The notes: a model not told the origin generated them from the sequence alone. Counted from the stretch's first letter, positions 1-10,860 are shown. The stretch is 64,000 nt of DNA from Ostrinia nubilalis (GCF_963855985.1 NC_087118.1:11862501-11926500), one strand, 5' to 3'. Translations and numbers: made by a program.

Positions 1-229
1 GGGTAGCGGTTCTAGCGACAGATTGGTGCAATGGTGTCATGAAGCACCTCGTTTTGTACCCTTCAACGGCCAAGTCACACAACATTAACTATAATAATAA
101 AGAAATCGCAGTAAGGAACCATAGACTTGGCACGACTTTGTCTAGATTTCATTACTTTTTAGAGGTAAACAAGCAGCTCCATCGAGACTTGGCTAGTTTT
201 TTACAGAATGTTTTTGGTGGGATTTAAGA
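1..229. other. unassigned sequence beyond the PolB breakpoint
   Basis: The polymerase homology of the neighbouring pseudogene stops near 225-235, and this stretch does not continue it. A 62-codon open frame on the plus strand (39-227) has no recognisable motif and is probably chance. It is either the flank into which a truncated polymerase copy was joined or the edge of another insertion. Confidence 0.4.
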
Positions 230-1606
230 TTACAGGACGAATGAGCAGCACCGCGATATTTACCGGTAAAGTGACAATGATCCCGTACTTTATCATCAAT
301 TAGTAAATGAGAGCACAAAATATAACAGTTCTCAGCTCTTTCAAAGTTTGTTTGATCCTCCTCATTATACATAATAGGAACAGGACTTTCAGACGCAGAT
401 TGAATAAGTTTGTAAATTCTTTTTATATCTTTTTGTAACCTTTTAACAAATACAGTAGCACAGTCGGTTCCTCGATACGTTACCAGATGGTTACGCGAAT
501 TATCATAATTACAAACAATGTAATAAGCAAACGCTGCTGGCACATGTTTTTGTATCTTCGCAGTGTATGCGCCTGTACTTTCGGAGCAAGGCTCTAATAT
601 GGTCTCAAAGTCTGCGTAGATGATGAATGGCACATCCTGCATGCAATGATAATTTTTAAATTGCATCGTAGTACCACTTTCAGGCAATAACGTGACCACT
701 CCACCACACACATGGTCATCATGATCTCGTTTTGATTTAAAAAATAACAAACATTCGTCACAAAAATGTAATTTCCCATGATGCTTCGTAACTTGATTTC
801 GAACCAACTTTGTTAAATCCTTTATAAGACAATAATGGGATTTGGAGTCCTTTTCTAACAGAAGCATATTAACATGGTGTTTTTTTCGTAACGACGTTTT
901 ATATAACGGACCGATAATATTTTTTTTCTCGTCTATCCCATACACATTGATGCTGATATCATTATTATTTATTTCAAAAGTTTTAATATCTTTTAATGAA
1001 ACTGGAAAATGCATATTATCAACATTCAAGACATCAGTGAAGTATGGATATGATGATACTCGGTTAGGATTTTTTACATCAGGATATAAAGCGCTCATTA
1101 CCGTCCAGGCAAAACAGTATTCATCACTGTTTCTAACATTTAAACAAGCTTTTTTAACTTTGATTTTTTTTGGCAAATCTATATAACTAGAACCACCTAA
1201 TGGTGAATATTTGTTAATATTAGTTTCAATATAAAGAATATCTAAAAGGGACCAACCACTTCCTTTTTCTTGGAACTCATCTATCTTTTTACAGATTACT
1301 TGAGAAACGTTTTCTAATAAATCATCGAACGTGTAATTTTGAAAGATAGGAATATTTTCTGTTGCAAATGATTTGATTTCCATTGAATCATCTCTGGGCA
1401 AAATAACTTTAACAAACAATTCAAAGTTTACTTTTACACTGATGTGGGAAGCAATAGCGGAATCAAGTACTTTGCGCAGTCTAGACGAAATAGAATGCAT
1501 GAAGTGCAATGGTGACGTTATTGCCAACTCTTCACCAGTAGGCGCACGCTCGCGTTCGGCACTGATGCGATATGATACAATGCGGCCTTTAAAGGCTGAA
1601 TTAACT
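193..1606 (-). pseudogene. Polinton/adintovirus-type DNA polymerase B, truncated main fragment
   Basis: This open stretch of about 470 codons resembles the N-terminal half of the protein-primed family B DNA polymerases of Polinton (Maverick) elements and adintoviruses. Seen directly: a YADFE exonuclease-type motif (about 604-618), a Cys/His cluster in CDECLLFF...HDDHVCGG, and a DHCHFTGKYRG block (about 238-290) like the Cys/His region of recombination endonuclease VII proteins. Homology ends just after SCNLK, followed by nine unrelated residues and a stop, so the polymerase palm is missing. The 5' end is not a natural start. It is cut by the LINE at 1607, and the missing N-terminus lies at 6332-6467 on the same strand. 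In a functional element the protein would copy the element's DNA from a protein primer. This copy is a relic. The family call rests on recalled motif patterns. Confidence 0.75.
1602..1606. repeat. 5' copy of LINE target-site duplication (TAACT)
   Basis: TAACT borders the LINE at 1602-1606 and recurs at 6332-6336 directly after its A-rich tail. Counting the duplicated bases once puts the flanking polymerase fragments in the same reading frame, which supports this assignment. Confidence 0.75.
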
Positions 1607-1964
1607 TTTTTTTCGGCGGCTGTCAAAGTTCAAACACGTACTCACTGTGCTCCGTACTTATAACTTTAATAAGAACAAAAATAATAGTGCTCCAACTTCA
1701 GAATAGTGACTATAACAAAGATTGTAAGTGAGTGAAGTGACTGAATAATAAAAATAATGTATTCGCGTTGTTAAAGCTGCTGGAAGATCGTAATTTTTTG
1801 GGGCCGAGGCTGATTGACAGTTGATTAGCTGGCCGACGTTCGGATACGCACACCTTACTACCAACAGTACCAATTTGACGTTACACACTAGCGCCACCAC
1901 TGCGACCACAGCGCCACCTCTGCGACTACAGCGCCATCTCTGCGTCTACATCGCCACACACACA

Positions 1965-3107
1965 ATGCTGTGCCACGGTTGCAATTCAGCTTTAAAGGAG
2001 AATAATTTCTTAAAGTGTAATTCTTGTAAATCGGATCTATGCTTTGCTTGCTTGAATTTAACAAAGAAAACTCACAAATCCCTCACAAGTGAACAGATCA
2101 AGTCATTAAGCTGCCCTTACTGCACAAACGTGAACAATGAACGCCGGCATAGAAAAAATGATGAGACTCCGTGCCGCCAGCGTCACCAAGAGCAGACCCT
2201 GAATGAAACTACTATGAACGTTTCCTACAGCTATGGCGGCGCAGCTCAAGACAACGGTGCGAGTATCTCCGTCTCTGACAGTGTTTCTGCACAAGTTAAT
2301 TTAAAAAACGAGCCTGTATCGATGGAAAATATAAGCAAACTTCTTGATTTAAAAATGGCAGCGGATTCCCCAATTATGTTAAATTTAAGATCAGCGCTTA
2401 ACAAAGACCTCGAAAAAATGGTGGCTACGCACGTGAATCGTGCCTTCGAAAGCCTAAAGAGCGAATTTACTAACATAACTGATTTTTTATCTGCTGAACA
2501 AAGTGATCTAAGAGCTGAGATTAGAGAAAGAGACAATGTAATAAAAAAACTACAATCTGATATCTTAGATTCGCAGAACTCACTGGCTAAGCTTCAGTCT
2601 AGGGTATCAACTATGGAGAAAATCTCACGGGACTTAAATATTGAGATTCACGAAGTCCCTGAGAGCAGAAACGAAAATTTAACGGCCTTATTTAAGAAAC
2701 TCTGTGAATGTCTACAAGTGGACATACCTGATTGTGATGTGAGAGCTTGCCGCCGCGTTGCTAAAATGGATGTGTCCTCGAAAAGACCACGAAACATACT
2801 CGTCACACTCTCATCGCAGCGTCTTCGTGATCTTGTTTTATCAGCAGTGACTCGCTTTAATAAAACCCATCCGAAGCAAAAACTTGCCACATCTCACATT
2901 GGTCTCACGGGCGAAATGCGTAGAATATATGTGGCTGAACATCTGTCTCCTGAATTAAAAGAAGTGCACAGTGCAACAAGAAAGTTCTGTCGAGAAAATA
3001 ACTTTAAGTTCGTCTGGGTACGCTTTGGCCAAATATACATCCGTAAGGATGAACAAAGCCCAGCTGTTCATGTTAAAAATGTTGATTCTCTTGGTAAAAT
3101 CTTGTAA
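1965..3107 (+). CDS. LINE ORF1: PHD-like finger, coiled coil, FP-like domain
   Basis: ORF1 nucleic-acid-binding protein of 380 codons. The frame is open upstream to 1821, but the start at 1965 is preferred because the Cys-rich finger begins immediately after it (MLCHGCNSAL). Residues 1-50 have the Cys pattern of a PHD/RING-like finger (CHGC, CNSC, CFAC, CPYC). Residues about 190-240 are a Leu/Glu/Lys-rich coiled coil expected to drive trimerisation. The C-terminal third resembles the baculovirus FP-protein-like domain (YVAEHLSPELKEVHSATRKF ... FVWVRFGQIYIRKDE) common in arthropod LINE ORF1 proteins. It probably coats LINE RNA and chaperones target-primed reverse transcription. The frame is intact. 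ORF2 starts 70 bp downstream and would need reinitiation or bypass. Confidence 0.8.
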   Translation: MLCHGCNSALKENNFLKCNSCKSDLCFACLNLTKKTHKSLTSEQIKSLSCPYCTNVNNERRHRKNDETPCRQRHQEQTLNETTMNVSYSYGGAAQDNGASISVSDSVSAQVNLKNEPVSMENISKLLDLKMAADSPIMLNLRSALNKDLEKMVATHVNRAFESLKSEFTNITDFLSAEQSDLRAEIRERDNVIKKLQSDILDSQNSLAKLQSRVSTMEKISRDLNIEIHEVPESRNENLTALFKKLCECLQVDIPDCDVRACRRVAKMDVSSKRPRNILVTLSSQRLRDLVLSAVTRFNKTHPKQKLATSHIGLTGEMRRIYVAEHLSPELKEVHSATRKFCRENNFKFVWVRFGQIYIRKDEQSPAVHVKNVDSLGKIL

Positions 3108-3177
3108 TTGGACTTTTTTTTTTTAACTTCTCCATAAAAATTACTTGTTTGTTTGGCTTTAAGAAACCCTTTACAAT

Positions 3178-6111
3178 ATGTTAAGTGTATATTACCAGAA
3201 TGTCAATAGATTTCGTTCTAAATTGCCAGAATTTTACTTGAATTTATTGGGCTCTGATTATGATGTTATATGCCTGACGGAGACAAATTTGAATAGAGGA
3301 ATCTTCGATGGAGAAATTGTGGATGCACGCTACAATCTTTTCAGAAGAGACCGAATAGATACTAGTTCTTTAAAGGATGAGGGCGGTGGAGTGATTATCG
3401 CAATAAAAAAATCATATCATGTCATCCGACAGGCATACTGGGACAGTGGCTTAGAGGATATCTGGATTACCATAAAACCGGATACATGTAATGCTCCTGA
3501 TCTTAATGTGTGTGTTTGCTATCTTCCCCCAGACCTAAGTTATTCTGATATAAATGAATTTTACTCTAATTGCCAAAAAGTAATGTTAAATGCTAAAGAT
3601 AACGATAATTTCTTGATCATCGGCGATTTCAATACTCCCGAATTTACTACCACTGTTATTGACGCTACTGAGCCAACACATACCTTACATAACAAGAAAC
3701 TAATGCTCTTGCACGAATTTACTTTACTCTGTCACTTAAAGCAATTTAATAACATTACCAACGGGAATGGCCGTACTCTCGATCTAGTACTTTCGACAAT
3801 TGAATCTCTATCGGTAAACGAGGCTAATCCTTTGAGTCTCGTGGATAGGCACCACCCAGCGATACAATTCGAATTTCCTTCAAAAATTATTGGAGTAAAA
3901 TGTTTAAAAAAACCAAATTGTAAGCGATTAAACTTTTTAAAGTGTGACTATGAAAGGGTGAGACATGAGCTGACTTCAATAGACTGGGCTCAGACGCTAT
4001 CGTGTTCTGACTTAGACTCGTGCACTGACATCTTTTATGATGAACTTTTTAGAATTATAAAGAAACACACACCTCTTTCAGCCATTAATTCTCAAAAATA
4101 TCCAATTTGGTAAAGTAAACCCTTAATAAAATGTAACGAGGAAAAGAATAAATTTCACAAACTTTACAAAAAATTCAAGAACCCTCGTGATTATGACACA
4201 TTTTCATTATTGCGTGACAGATTTAAGAGAATGGCTAATCAGTGTTATAGGAATTATATCGCTTCAATTGAGGACTCCATGAACAAAAATATTAAACATT
4301 TTTGGAAGTTCGTGAATGGTAGGAAGGGTAATGTAACAATACCCCAGGAGATGAAATTTGGTGACCGTTCTGCGTCTGATGGATACGGTATCTGTGAACT
4401 GTTCTCTACCTACTTTGCATCAGTCTTCAGAGCGGACACTCAAAATGGAACATCTTCTCCACCCCAATCTGGCACTAATAGAGAATCTCTTGAGGGCAAA
4501 TCAGCTGACACATTATCGTATATAACAGTCACTGAGAAAAACATTATGACTAAGATTGAAAATCTCGACATAAATAAAGGTCCTGGACCTGACCTACTTC
4601 CTCCGCTATTTATTAAACTATGTGGTAAGGAGCTTAGCATCCCATTATGCATTATATTTAATAAGTCACTCAACTACGGTATCTTTCCCAAGCGATGGAA
4701 AACAGCTCACATAATACCCATCTTTAAAAGTGGTGATAAGACCCGTTGTGATAACTATAGACCAATTAGCATCTTGTCTTGTTTTGCAAAATTATTCGAA
4801 ACCTTGGTCTATGATCAGCTATATATGCATTTCAAGCCATACTTGTCAAATAAACAACATGGCTTCGTTAAGGGTAGGTCTACTATCACCAATCTGCTAG
4901 AATACAAACACTATCTATGTAAGAGCTTTGCCGCAGGCGGTCAGGTAGACTCTATCTATACGGATTTTTCGAAGGCCTTTGATAGTGTCAATCATGGATT
5001 GCTTTGTGAAAAACTTGCGCTTTACGGTATTCATGGTAATTTGTATCGCTGGATGACTTCCTACCTTAGTAACAGAAGCCAATTGGTCGCTTTAAGGGGA
5101 TTCACCTCATTACCAACATTAGTCACTTCCGGGGTGCCACAAGGGTCTCACTTGGGGCCTCTTCTGTTCGTTGTTTTTATTAACGACCTTATCGAGCTTC
5201 TATCTTGCGAATGTTTGTTGTACGCAGATGATCTCAAGATATTTAAAACTATTTCTTCTGATGCCGACCGCATTAACTTACAAAAAGATCTGAGCACTGT
5301 TTCGAACTGGTGTAAGAAGAACAACATGGATCTCAACATCAACAAATGTTTTATTATTACATTCACTAACAAGCGTTCCAGGATCGTTAATGATTACACG
5401 ATTGACGGACGGGTCCTGTCGAGATTCTCTGTTGCCAGAGACCTTGGCGTTTATTTTGACGAAAAACTATCTTTTCGACCACACTATGAGCACATAACAT
5501 CAAAAGCCAATCAACTCCTTGGTTTCGTCTTCAGATCCACTAAAGGTTTTAAAAAACCCCGGTCCTTGCTTTATTTATTCTCCGCTATCGTCAGGAGTAT
5601 CTTGGAGTACGGCAGCCCCGTTTGGTCTCCTCACTACAGGGTACATATTGACGAAATTGAGCGGGTACAGCGGAAATGTTTACGAATGCTTAACTATCGC
5701 CTGCGCCTGGGTCGTCCAGGTTTCGATTATGAAGCAAGTCTTCAAAAATTTGGCATTCAAAAACTTGAATTGCGTCGAAAATATTTTGACTTTGTCTATC
5801 TTTACAAAATAATTAATTCGGTTATAGACACCCCTTACTTGCTTTCTCAAATATCATTTAACATCAAACATAGTGCTCGAAGATCCAACAAAACTAACCT
5901 TTTTGCATTACAGATTTTTAAAAACAATACCTCCTTTTACAGTCCCTTAGTTAGAATGGCTCGTCAGTATAATGAATTGGCAAAGCATAACCCGGAGATC
6001 GATATTTTTGCTTCCAGACTCACACATTATATCAAATCACTGCAGGATGTCCTCTACGCCGCGCCTGACGGGCTCGGTGATGACTTTGAGTCGGCTCGAC
6101 GTCGTCGCTGA
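3178..6111 (+). pseudogene. LINE ORF2 endonuclease-reverse transcriptase with one in-frame stop
   Basis: One reading frame of 978 codons runs from ATG 3178 to the stop at 6109-6111, interrupted by a single TAA at 4111-4113. Before the stop lies the exonuclease-endonuclease-phosphatase domain: NVNRFRSKLPEF, CLTETNLN, GGGVIIAIKK, IGDFN, LDLVLS and DRHHPAI (the usual SDH motif altered to DRH). After it lies the reverse transcriptase: GPDLLPP, NYRPISILS, HGFVKGRST, the TDFSKAFD block, SGVPQGSHLGPLLF and the YADD catalytic box at 5221-5232. A C-terminal region with an RVQRKCLRML block follows. The stop falls in the PIW-x-S-K linker, where family members usually carry an aromatic residue, so it looks like one recent substitution. 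No frameshift is seen. This copy is probably dead, but only just. Confidence 0.85.
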
Positions 6112-6331
6112 GTCTCGCCTGATTAACCTACCTACTTATTTGTTTGCTCGCGTCCGTACGTTACGTGCATGACTGCGGTGACGTTTGAACTGTACTGACC
6201 TACCCACCTTGCTTTTCTAATAACACATACTTCTGAATTACAATCTAGATCTAAGCAAAACAATTTTGTTAAAATATTTTTTTGAAAATTGTAATTTGTC
6301 ATGTGTTTTATAAAATAAAATAAAATAAAAA
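6112..6331 (+). repeat. LINE 3' UTR and (TAAAA)n tail
   Basis: Non-coding 3' end of the LINE, ending in TAAAA repeats at about 6309-6331. The short pentanucleotide tail marks the retrotransposition end and abuts the 3' target duplication at 6332. Confidence 0.8.
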
Positions 6332-6467
6332 TAACTGTCTCAACTCCAACATCATAGTACATTACAGTATTATTCTTATGGACATAACTGCGCAAGTGCC
6401 CTGGAAATGCTTTTCTGAGTATGGATTTCTGACATACTGAGCAGAAGATCGTTTTAAAATTTGTCAT
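6332..6467 (-). pseudogene. DNA polymerase B pseudogene, separated N-terminal fragment
   Basis: From ATG at 6467 (minus strand) about 45 codons are open up to the LINE border. They contain a C2H2-type finger (CSVCQK ... HLRSYVHKN) that typically opens arthropod Polinton/adintovirus-like polymerase proteins. The frame runs into the LINE tail and reads nonsense after it. It is the missing start of the fragment at 193-1606. The start codon lies about 50 bp beyond the poly(A) signal of the host gene to its right. Confidence 0.7.
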
Positions 6468-6516
6468 TTTAAGATTTTAGGATAGATGTAATAGTAAGAA
6501 CTATAATTAAAAATAC

Positions 6517-6522
6517 TTTATT
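6517..6522 (-). promoter_or_regulatory. polyadenylation signal AATAAA
   Basis: TTTATT on the plus strand, AATAAA on the minus, lies 85 bp downstream of the stop codon of the host gene ending at 6607. This is a normal distance for an insect 3' UTR. Confidence 0.55.
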
Positions 6523-6606
6523 TAGACAAATTATTATTCATCAATAAACAAATGCATTTGAAATCACATGTTAACTAACTTAGCTAAACAGAAAATAAAA
6601 TTAAAT

Positions 6607-7791
6607 CTACTTTTTTTTATCTGCATAAAATGTTGGTTCTATATTATTAAATAACCTCCTACTATCCTTAAATATTTTTTTAATACCGGCCCATAACGGC
6701 TCGTCGTGGCTCAGCCGGACTCTCAGACAGCCGTTCCACTTGTCGAAGCGCTCTCTCGGGTTGACGCCAATTATTTGTGCTACGTCGAACACGCGCAGGT
6801 CGATGTACACGTCGCCGTCAGCCTGCAGCGTGCCCTGGCGGCTGATTCCGCCCGCGACCCGCCGCGACAGCGAGGACCACAGCGGCTGATGTTTGGGAGC
6901 AGGCTCGCAGGCGTCTCCAAACAGCTCCTCGTAAATGCCGCTGAGAGTTTTACTGTTCTTCCTTGAAAAAAAAAAACTGTTCAAAATGTTATCTTGATTA
7001 GTTACAGTCGTTCACGAAAGTTTATTAAAGAAAATGTTATTTAATTATCACTAAACAAAGAAACAATATAGGATTAATTATGTTTAAATTATCGTAAAAT
7101 AGAATCAAAGTGCAAGTGAAAAAGTGCAAGTTGCTATAGAAACAATGTTATTTTATAGGGTAATTATAACAAGTATACGTACCCAGCCTTTTTTTTGGAC
7201 GTCTCCTTCTTTGCAGCCTTGATCTTGCTCTGGCTGCTGGCCTTAGTTTTCTTGGAGGGACTGTAACAAATTTGATGATTATCAGTTAGACGAATATCAT
7301 TCATTCATAACGAATCTTTCATACAAAGAAGGTAGGTAAGTCATAATACGAGTATGTACCTTAGATCTTCTTCTTCGTCCGAAGAGTACTCCGAGTCAGA
7401 ACCCAGGTCAGCTGCAGCAGCGTTGCGTTTCTTACAGTCTGATTCAGCCCTGTAAAATATACATTTAGGAGTTAACACAGTAATAAGTGAAATAGTAAAT
7501 TGTACGCTAACCTAACACATTTAATTAATTTAATATTTAAGCTACGAACCTTATCTTTTTTTTGGTCACCTTAGCCTTGCTGCTGCCGCTGCCTTTGGTC
7601 GTCTTCTTTGGAGGGCTATAGTAAAAATAATTAGGTTTTAAAGCAAGTTTCATCGTATTTTTATCAATCATTATTTCAGTCTTTATAATTTAGTAATCAA
7701 TATATACCAAGTATTATCTTCTGACGAGTACTCAGACTCTGACTCCAAGCAAGCTGCAGCAGCGCTACGATTCTTGTACTCGGATTCTGAC
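6607..7791 (-). CDS. 3' part of a host gene, five exons, unknown nuclear-type protein
   Basis: Five minus-strand exons can be read with GT-AG introns: 7791-7708 (84 nt), 7615-7550 (66), 7449-7360 (90), 7260-7183 (78) and 6961-6607 (355, ending in a stop). Every junction splits a codon after its second base, so the frame is continuous. The two longer internal exons encode acidic Ser/Glu stretches (ESEYSSEDN; SDSEYSSDEEED). The two shorter ones encode Lys-rich tails (PPKKTTKGSGSSKAK; PSKKTKASSQSKIKAAKK). The terminal exon encodes a compact 117-residue domain with IYEELFGD, WSSLSRRVAGGISRQG and DLRVFDVAQIIGVNPRERF. I do not recognise the family. The composition suggests a nuclear or chromatin protein, which is inference. 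Exons further 5' were not found and may lie beyond the repeats at 8-9 kb. Confidence 0.7.
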
Positions 7792-7995
7792 CTGTAAGTA
7801 AATTATTTGAAAAATAACAAAGACTAGTGTATGTCTGAACGGACTGTGAAATAAACAATGATAGTACTGGGGATTGAGTATTTTAGTAGTCTCAACGACC
7901 TGAAACCCTAAATTCAGATACCAAAACAAAACAGTTGTACTGAGTCTACTATGATGTCTAAACCTTGAGAACCAAAAATATTATTTATTATAATA

Positions 7996-8316
7996 AAAAT
8001 TTTATAAAAAAAAATAAAACCGACTCCAAAAAACCTACACTAAAACGTAGAAAAATAATTACTAATTACCTACTTATTTATTAGGACGAATTATTAATAT
8101 TTATGTAGGTATACCATGATTGATACTTCTGGAGTCGGTGCCAAGATTATGAAACATGTAAAGTTTGCCTGCACCGACTCCAAAAGTATCAATCATGGTA
8201 TACCTACATAAATATTAATAATTCGTCCTAATAAATAAGTAGGTAATTAGTAATTATTTTTCTACGTTTTAGTGTAGGTTTTTTGGAGTCGGTTTTATTT
8301 TTTTTTATAAAATTTT
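7996..8316. repeat. long inverted repeat (hairpin), about 147-bp arms
   Basis: Left arm 7996-8142 and right arm 8171-8316 are almost perfect reverse complements, including matching runs of nine A and nine T, around a loop of about 28 bp. CCGACTCCAAAA motifs lie at both outer and inner arm ends. It is probably a non-autonomous foldback or MITE insertion in an intron of the host gene. Confidence 0.8.
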
Positions 8317-8392
8317 ACTTATTTCTTGCTTTTTAGTTAACTAATTATTACCTTGATGTTACCACTGAAGGTAGGCAGTACACTGAGACCAA

Positions 8393-8795
8393 AAAAAATT
8401 GGTTCATAATCGGCGGAGATATTGCGTATAAAAAAGTTCATCCCCAATTTTCCACCCTTGGGGATGAAATATTTTCTTCAAATTCGCATGAAACCACCCT
8501 TTTGATAATACCTATTCAACAAAAAAATAATCGTTCAAATTGGTTTATAATCGGCGGAGATATTGCGTATAAAAAAGTTCATCCCCAAAATTCCACCCTT
8601 GGGGGTTGTTTTTTTAAATATTAAATTTAAATGGGACCACCCTTGAGGTATTACCTATACGCCGAAAAAAGATTTGTTCAAATCGGTTCATAATTGGCGG
8701 AGTTATCGCGTAACAAACATAGAAAAAAAAAAAAAAAAAAAACATACGGGTCGAATTGAGAACCTCCTCCTTTTTTGAAGTCGGTTGAAAATAAC
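8393..8795. repeat. interspersed repeat family A, copy 1
   Basis: Contains three diverged units of about 140 bp, each with a TTCATAATCGGCGGAGATAT-like core, at about 8403, 8545 and 8684. It ends in an A-run and ACATACGGGTCGAATTGAGA. A second copy with the same order is at 37105-37552. No coding capacity. Probably the tail of a widespread lepidopteran retroposon. Confidence 0.7.
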
Positions 8796-9657
8796 TCACG
8801 AACATTTTCCCAGAAGTGAAGCTGAAGCGCAGAGTTACGGCACGAAGAATGGAAGATGATCAGATATGAATCGCAGAAAATAATGATAATTACTTCACTT
8901 ACCGCTTATTTTATATCCAAATTTTCACTCACACAAACACTGTAAAACAGTCAAAATAACGCACACACCAAATAATGCCGATCAGCAATTGATTGAACAA
9001 ACAAGTTTATCAAATTACTTTAAAATATTATTTACCCATCAGCAACTTTTATTCGCGTGAAATTTACGAAATATTATTTCAATCACTAGCGATTGACCGC
9101 GGCTCCACCTGCACATTTTTGATTTTTCACAAAGTTTCAACCAAATCACACTTATGGTTTTATTTATGGTTTTATATGACTCAAAATCATTTGATGTAGT
9201 TAGTAATATTAGTCGCTCAAATCAATAATAATTATGTATTATTATGAATAGGTATTTCAAATTCAGAGCTTCCTGGAATGAGCACCTCCAATTTGCAGGC
9301 ACGCTTCTGTTACAGTTTTATAAAACGTACATGTACCTACAGACAATATGTTCCCCAACAGTGGGAGTATAGGATCCAGCAGCGTTGTGATGAAATTATT
9401 TATATAAGGCATTCCTGATAATGTACTACATAGATTATTTACTAGCTTTGCTTACAGTTTTGACAATTTGTTATCTTAAATCCATATTTCATCTAAAACT
9501 GTTCAGCCGGTAAAGCTTTATGAGTAAACAAGTCAATAATTCGTTACGAAATCCATCAATCCGTTTGGAAGATACGAGGTAAGAAATAAAACATGAACAT
9601 AATTACACACATACAAGATATGTGCGAAAAACATAACTTAAAAATAAAATAAAATTA
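8796..9657. other. no gene recognised
   Basis: AT-rich DNA, possibly upstream intron or promoter of the host gene at 6.6-7.8 kb. A GTAAGT donor-like word on the minus strand near 8897-8902 could end an untranslated exon, but no matching coding sequence supports it. Confidence 0.3.
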
Positions 9658-10027
9658 TACAGGGTGACTTTGCAATCAGTGTCCAAATTTTTAGGAGCGA
9701 CTCAGAATCAGTAACTTAATCAATTTGCATAAAGAAAACACTTGTTTTCATATTTATTTAATTATTTATAACATTTGCGCGTGTTTTAAAAATGGACACA
9801 CTTTATTCATAGAAAATTACGTAATTTATAGTTAACTGCGAAGCTTAATAGACATAATAGTGCTCGAAAATAAGCCTTATCCTTTATGGGCACCCGCGAA
9901 TTAGATTTTCAAAATTGATTTGCGCAAACTGCTGTGATTAAAAATAATTAAGATAAAGTTGTATTGTTGAATTGATCTTTAGAGCTTATTAAAAAAAATT
10001 GGATACTGTTTACAAACTCGCCCTGTA
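9658..10027. mobile_element. MITE with TACAGGG termini
   Basis: A 370-bp AT-rich segment whose ends are imperfect inverted repeats (TACAGGGTGACTTTG at the left, TACAGGGCGAGTTTG read from the right), with a possible TTA target duplication. It has no coding capacity. Probably a non-autonomous DNA transposon. Confidence 0.6.
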
Positions 10028-10309
10028 TTAATCGCAATGAAAACCTTTGTCGATAATAAGAAACTGACATAACAGTTTTGTACATAGGTAGGTACACTTG
10101 AGTGCAAAATAATGGATAACTGTATTTACGATTCATTTTAAAACTAGTAATATGAACGTAATTCTTTTTAATTCTTTATAACCACAATCATATTCTTAAC
10201 TACTTTTATCACTTGTTAGAAAACCTCAAATTCCATCTGAACATAATTTACAGTATGTAAGGTAAAAGTATTCAGACTTCCATAACGTTACAAATATCTC
10301 AGAATCTAA

Positions 10310-10505
10310 TTAAAGACTTACGCCATTAACATTCTTAGTTACCAATATAAAGTTTAGGTAAATGATAAAATAAATAATAATAATAAATGTGGACAACATC
10401 ACGTCATACATTGTTCTGATCCCAAAGTAAACGAATCGAACCCGGGACCTCAGAACTAGCGATGTCATGAAAATCGATGCGTACACCACTCGACCATGAA
10501 GGTCT
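10310..10505 (-). mobile_element. tRNA-derived SINE
   Basis: On the minus strand a box-A-like TGGTCGAGTGG (10486-10496) and box-B-like GGTTCGATTC (10433-10442) form a tRNA-like RNA polymerase III promoter. A non-tRNA body and AT-rich tail follow towards 10310. The surrounding open frame is incidental. Confidence 0.65.
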
Positions 10506-10749
10506 ATAGGTGAATTCATTGCTCGCAAGTGTAATGTGTAATAAGATATGTTAAGTTGACAGAAATGGGTTCGCACGCTATGTGTGTGGGTGGATCCGCC
10601 GATTTGATTCCGCGAGATTTATTTTACGTTTTTTGAAAAACTTAACAGGGATGCGTGCAAACTAGCTTAAACTGAAAGGTTAAGCAATAAGCTTTTTAGA
10701 TCAGTGTGAGGCCCTTAGATTCAATCGTGATTTTAGAAGTAACAAGCGT

Positions 10750-10860
10750 CCAAATATTTTTTCACAAAATGGTAATGACGTTTTCCTAATGGTAATGATT
10801 TTATTAAAATGGTAATGATCTTATGTTAATGGTGATGACGAAATATAATTTTATAGCAAT
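10750..10860. repeat. cluster of ATGGTAATGA motifs
   Basis: Four copies of ATGGTAATGA or ATGGTGATGA, spaced about 22-28 bp, lie in this 110-bp stretch. Similar motifs in both orientations recur at about 15130-15205 and 15724, on the other side of the foldback element. The rest of 10506-11204 is AT-rich with nothing recognised. Confidence 0.5.

Larger units (their letters stand above)
1607..6331 (+). mobile_element. near full-length non-LTR retrotransposon (CR1/Jockey-like LINE)
   Basis: A 4.7-kb LINE in plus orientation. In order it has a 5' UTR of about 360 bp, ORF1 (1965-3107), a 70-bp spacer, ORF2 (3178-6111, one internal stop), a 3' UTR of about 200 bp and a (TAAAA)n tail. It is bounded by TAACT direct repeats and sits inside a DNA polymerase pseudogene, which fixes both ends. 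The apurinic-type endonuclease plus reverse transcriptase, and an ORF1 with a PHD-like finger, fit the CR1/Jockey superfamily. The exact clade is not resolved. Retention of the 5' UTR means the copy is hardly truncated, which is uncommon for LINEs. Confidence 0.85.

Noticed and set aside
193..6467. Treating the polymerase as one spliced gene with the LINE as an intron
   Set aside because: The borders are a target duplication, not GT-AG splice sites, and the C-terminal polymerase domain is missing anyway.
8796..8910. Further 5' exons of the host gene at 6.6-7.8 kb
   Set aside because: Donor-like words near 8801 and 8900 do not give a reading phase compatible with the exon at 7791.
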